Below are positions 7,181 to 7,637 of a stretch of DNA of 7,637 nt, piece by piece. Position 1 is the first letter of the stretch; every line of letters begins with the position of its first letter. Origin of the DNA: an uncultured Pseudomonadota bacterium. GTDB lineage: Bacteria; Pseudomonadota; Alphaproteobacteria; RUG11792. The stretch is taken from NCBI GenBank assembly GCA_902796745.1, contig CADBQC010000068.1, positions 1 to 7,637 on the forward strand, in the 5' to 3' direction. Made by a program: the position numbers and the translations under genes. The notes beneath the pieces were generated by a model. That model did not search any database and was not told the origin of the DNA. It saw only the letters and a program-made list of their open reading frames with translations.

Positions 7181-7200
7181 AATGTTTCACGTGAAACATT
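7181..7200. other. parS: parS site: ParB-binding chromosome-partition palindrome
   Basis: AATGTTTCACGTGAAACATT is a perfect 20-base palindrome. Its 16-base core at 7183-7198, TGTTTCACGTGAAACA, agrees at every position with the well-known bacterial parS consensus TGTTNCACGTGAAACA. ParB loads here and spreads, organising the origin region for segregation by ParA and for SMC loading. It lies in non-coding DNA between the end of prfB and the 3' end of the convergent tRNA-Ser gene, where no promoter operator would be expected. Chromosomal parS sites cluster near oriC, so this suggests an origin-proximal location; parA and parB themselves are not in the window. Confidence 0.9.
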
Positions 7201-7288
7201 CTTGATTTTATATAACCTATTCTAAATAGTATAGATAATGCAAAACAACCACAAGCTCTGCAAATTATCCCAACTATGGTTCTTTTCA

Positions 7289-7378
7289 TGGCGGATGGGG
7301 TGGGATTCGAACCCACGAAGAAGTTGCCCCCTTGCCGGTTTTCAAGACCGGTGCCTTCAACCACTCGACCACCCATCC
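7289..7378 (-). tRNA. tRNA-Ser (anticodon UGA), CCA encoded
   Basis: On the minus strand, 5' acceptor GGATGGG (7378-7372) pairs perfectly with CCCATCC (7299-7293), followed by discriminator G and an encoded CCA (7291-7289). The anticodon stem CCGGT/ACCGG closes the loop CTTGAAA with anticodon TGA, reading serine UCA-type codons. The T-arm is GTGGG-TTCGAAT-CCCAC. The gene is 90 nt with CCA and has the long class II variable arm (around AAGGGGGCAACTT) that serine tRNAs require. The D-arm segment GTCGAGTGGTTGAAGGC is typical of tRNA-Ser. It is convergent with prfB. Open frames across it, on either strand, are artefacts. Confidence 0.97.
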
Positions 7379-7386
7379 ATGAGTCA

Positions 7387-7415
7387 ATTCTATCAAAATA
7401 ATAAAAAATACGCAA
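7387..7415 (-). promoter_or_regulatory. Sigma-70 type promoter of the tRNA-Ser gene
   Basis: On the minus strand, -35 TTGCGT (7415-7410) and -10 TAGAAT (7392-7387, one mismatch to TATAAT) are separated by exactly 17 AT-rich bases. The -10 ends eight bases before the mature tRNA 5' end, so the transcript would start at or just before the tRNA. Box quality, spacing and position agree. Confidence 0.75.
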
Positions 7416-7467
7416 AGCCTGGTTTTACGTGGCGATTACTAAGAAAAGTGACAAAAAAGTTCCCAGC

Positions 7468-7519
7468 TACACAGAAACAATTCAATTGAAAGTTCTATAA
7501 CACTTGGTTTTTCTGTGTA
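7468..7519. repeat. 10-base inverted repeat with a nested palindrome
   Basis: TACACAGAAA (7468-7477) and TTTCTGTGTA (7510-7519) are exact reverse complements separated by 32 bases. The spacer contains a second perfect palindrome, TTCAATTGAA (7481-7490). The pair begins 12 bases beyond the stop of the possible minus-strand gene at the right edge, so it could act in transcript ending. The spacer is long and no T-run follows directly (TTTTTT occurs about 10 bases later on the minus strand), so it is not a canonical terminator. A protein-binding site is an alternative. Confidence 0.45.
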
Positions 7520-7530
7520 ATCTAACAAGG

Positions 7531-7637
7531 TCAGTAGCATAATACCAAGCAAGTCTCAGATTTGCTGATGACGTGTTTGATATCAGCGTTCATACTCAGC
7601 TCTTCTTCGTACGAAAAATTCCCATCAGTACAGACAA
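7531..7637 (-). CDS. Possible C-terminal end of an unidentified protein, cut by the right edge
   Basis: On the minus strand the frame enters the window open and runs about 35 codons to TGA at 7533-7531, ending in CTDGNFSYEEELSMNADIKH followed by VISKSETCLVLCY. The mixed charged and hydrophobic composition is plausible for a real protein end, and it would be co-oriented with the tRNA. I do not recognise a family, and 35 codons is too short to be sure. A competing plus-strand frame beginning at ATG 7568 (MTCLISAFILSSSSYEK) also runs off the edge but lacks a Shine-Dalgarno. Confidence 0.3.
   Translation of the reverse strand, partial: VCTDGNFSYEEELSMNADIKHVISKSETCLVLCY

Noticed and set aside
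7210..7235. AT-rich hairpin around CTATT/AATAG as tRNA terminator
   Set aside because: Five-base stem with no U-tract, well downstream of the tRNA 3' end; expected by chance in such AT-rich sequence.
7265..7273. TTATCCCAA as a DnaA box and hence oriC
   Set aside because: Two mismatches to TTATCCACA and no cluster of further boxes; parS alone does not make this the origin.
7128..7415. Minus-strand 95-codon frame that includes MFHVKH
   Set aside because: It runs through the tRNA-Ser gene and the parS palindrome; MFHVKH is simply the translation of parS. No coding character is seen.
7238..7489. Plus-strand open frame of 83 codons containing WDSNPRR
   Set aside because: It is the antisense reading of tRNA-Ser (WDSNPR is the familiar false peptide from an antisense T-arm) and has no Shine-Dalgarno or family similarity.
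7606..7615. Palindrome TTCGTACGAA near the right edge
   Set aside because: Short, lies in a possible coding end, and no second copy or known motif was recognised.

Overview
The window is AT-rich bacterial chromosome, most likely from an alphaproteobacterium with a low-GC, possibly host-associated genome. The lineage is inferred from protein style: the TruB C-terminus (ENVLDDIPVIPV), the FabD segment QITGRVRW, the TauE/SafE protein beginning MNVFFPI, and an RF2 gene without the programmed frameshift. I cannot name a genus from the sequence alone.

Left part (1-2184, minus strand): a two-gene unit. A TauE/SafE-type membrane permease is followed, with an ATGA stop/start overlap, by a PotF/PotD-like polyamine-binding protein whose last few codons run off the left edge. 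The open frame of this second gene was read directly from the minus strand. No ABC transporter ATPase or permease subunit is visible.

Centre (2245-7121, plus strand): six tightly packed housekeeping genes, truB - rpsO - fabD - fabG - trxB - prfB, with gaps of 15, 25, 1, 3 and 0 bases, almost certainly one transcript. They cover tRNA modification, the ribosome, fatty-acid synthesis, thiol redox and translation termination. The usual partners pnp (after rpsO) and acpP/fabF (after fabG) are absent, so the order looks rearranged.

Right part (7122-7637): a non-coding stretch carrying a perfect 20-base palindrome whose core is the canonical ParB-binding parS sequence. Next come a minus-strand tRNA-Ser(UGA) with encoded CCA and a well-formed promoter, a 10-base inverted repeat, and what may be the 3' end of another minus-strand gene at the edge. 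The parS site is the most informative non-genic element: it suggests the window lies in the origin-proximal, ParABS-organised part of the chromosome.

I did not find a wholly new biological system. The points best worth following are the parS site, the coupling of a TauE/SafE permease to a polyamine-type binding protein with an altered pocket, and the rearranged housekeeping operon.
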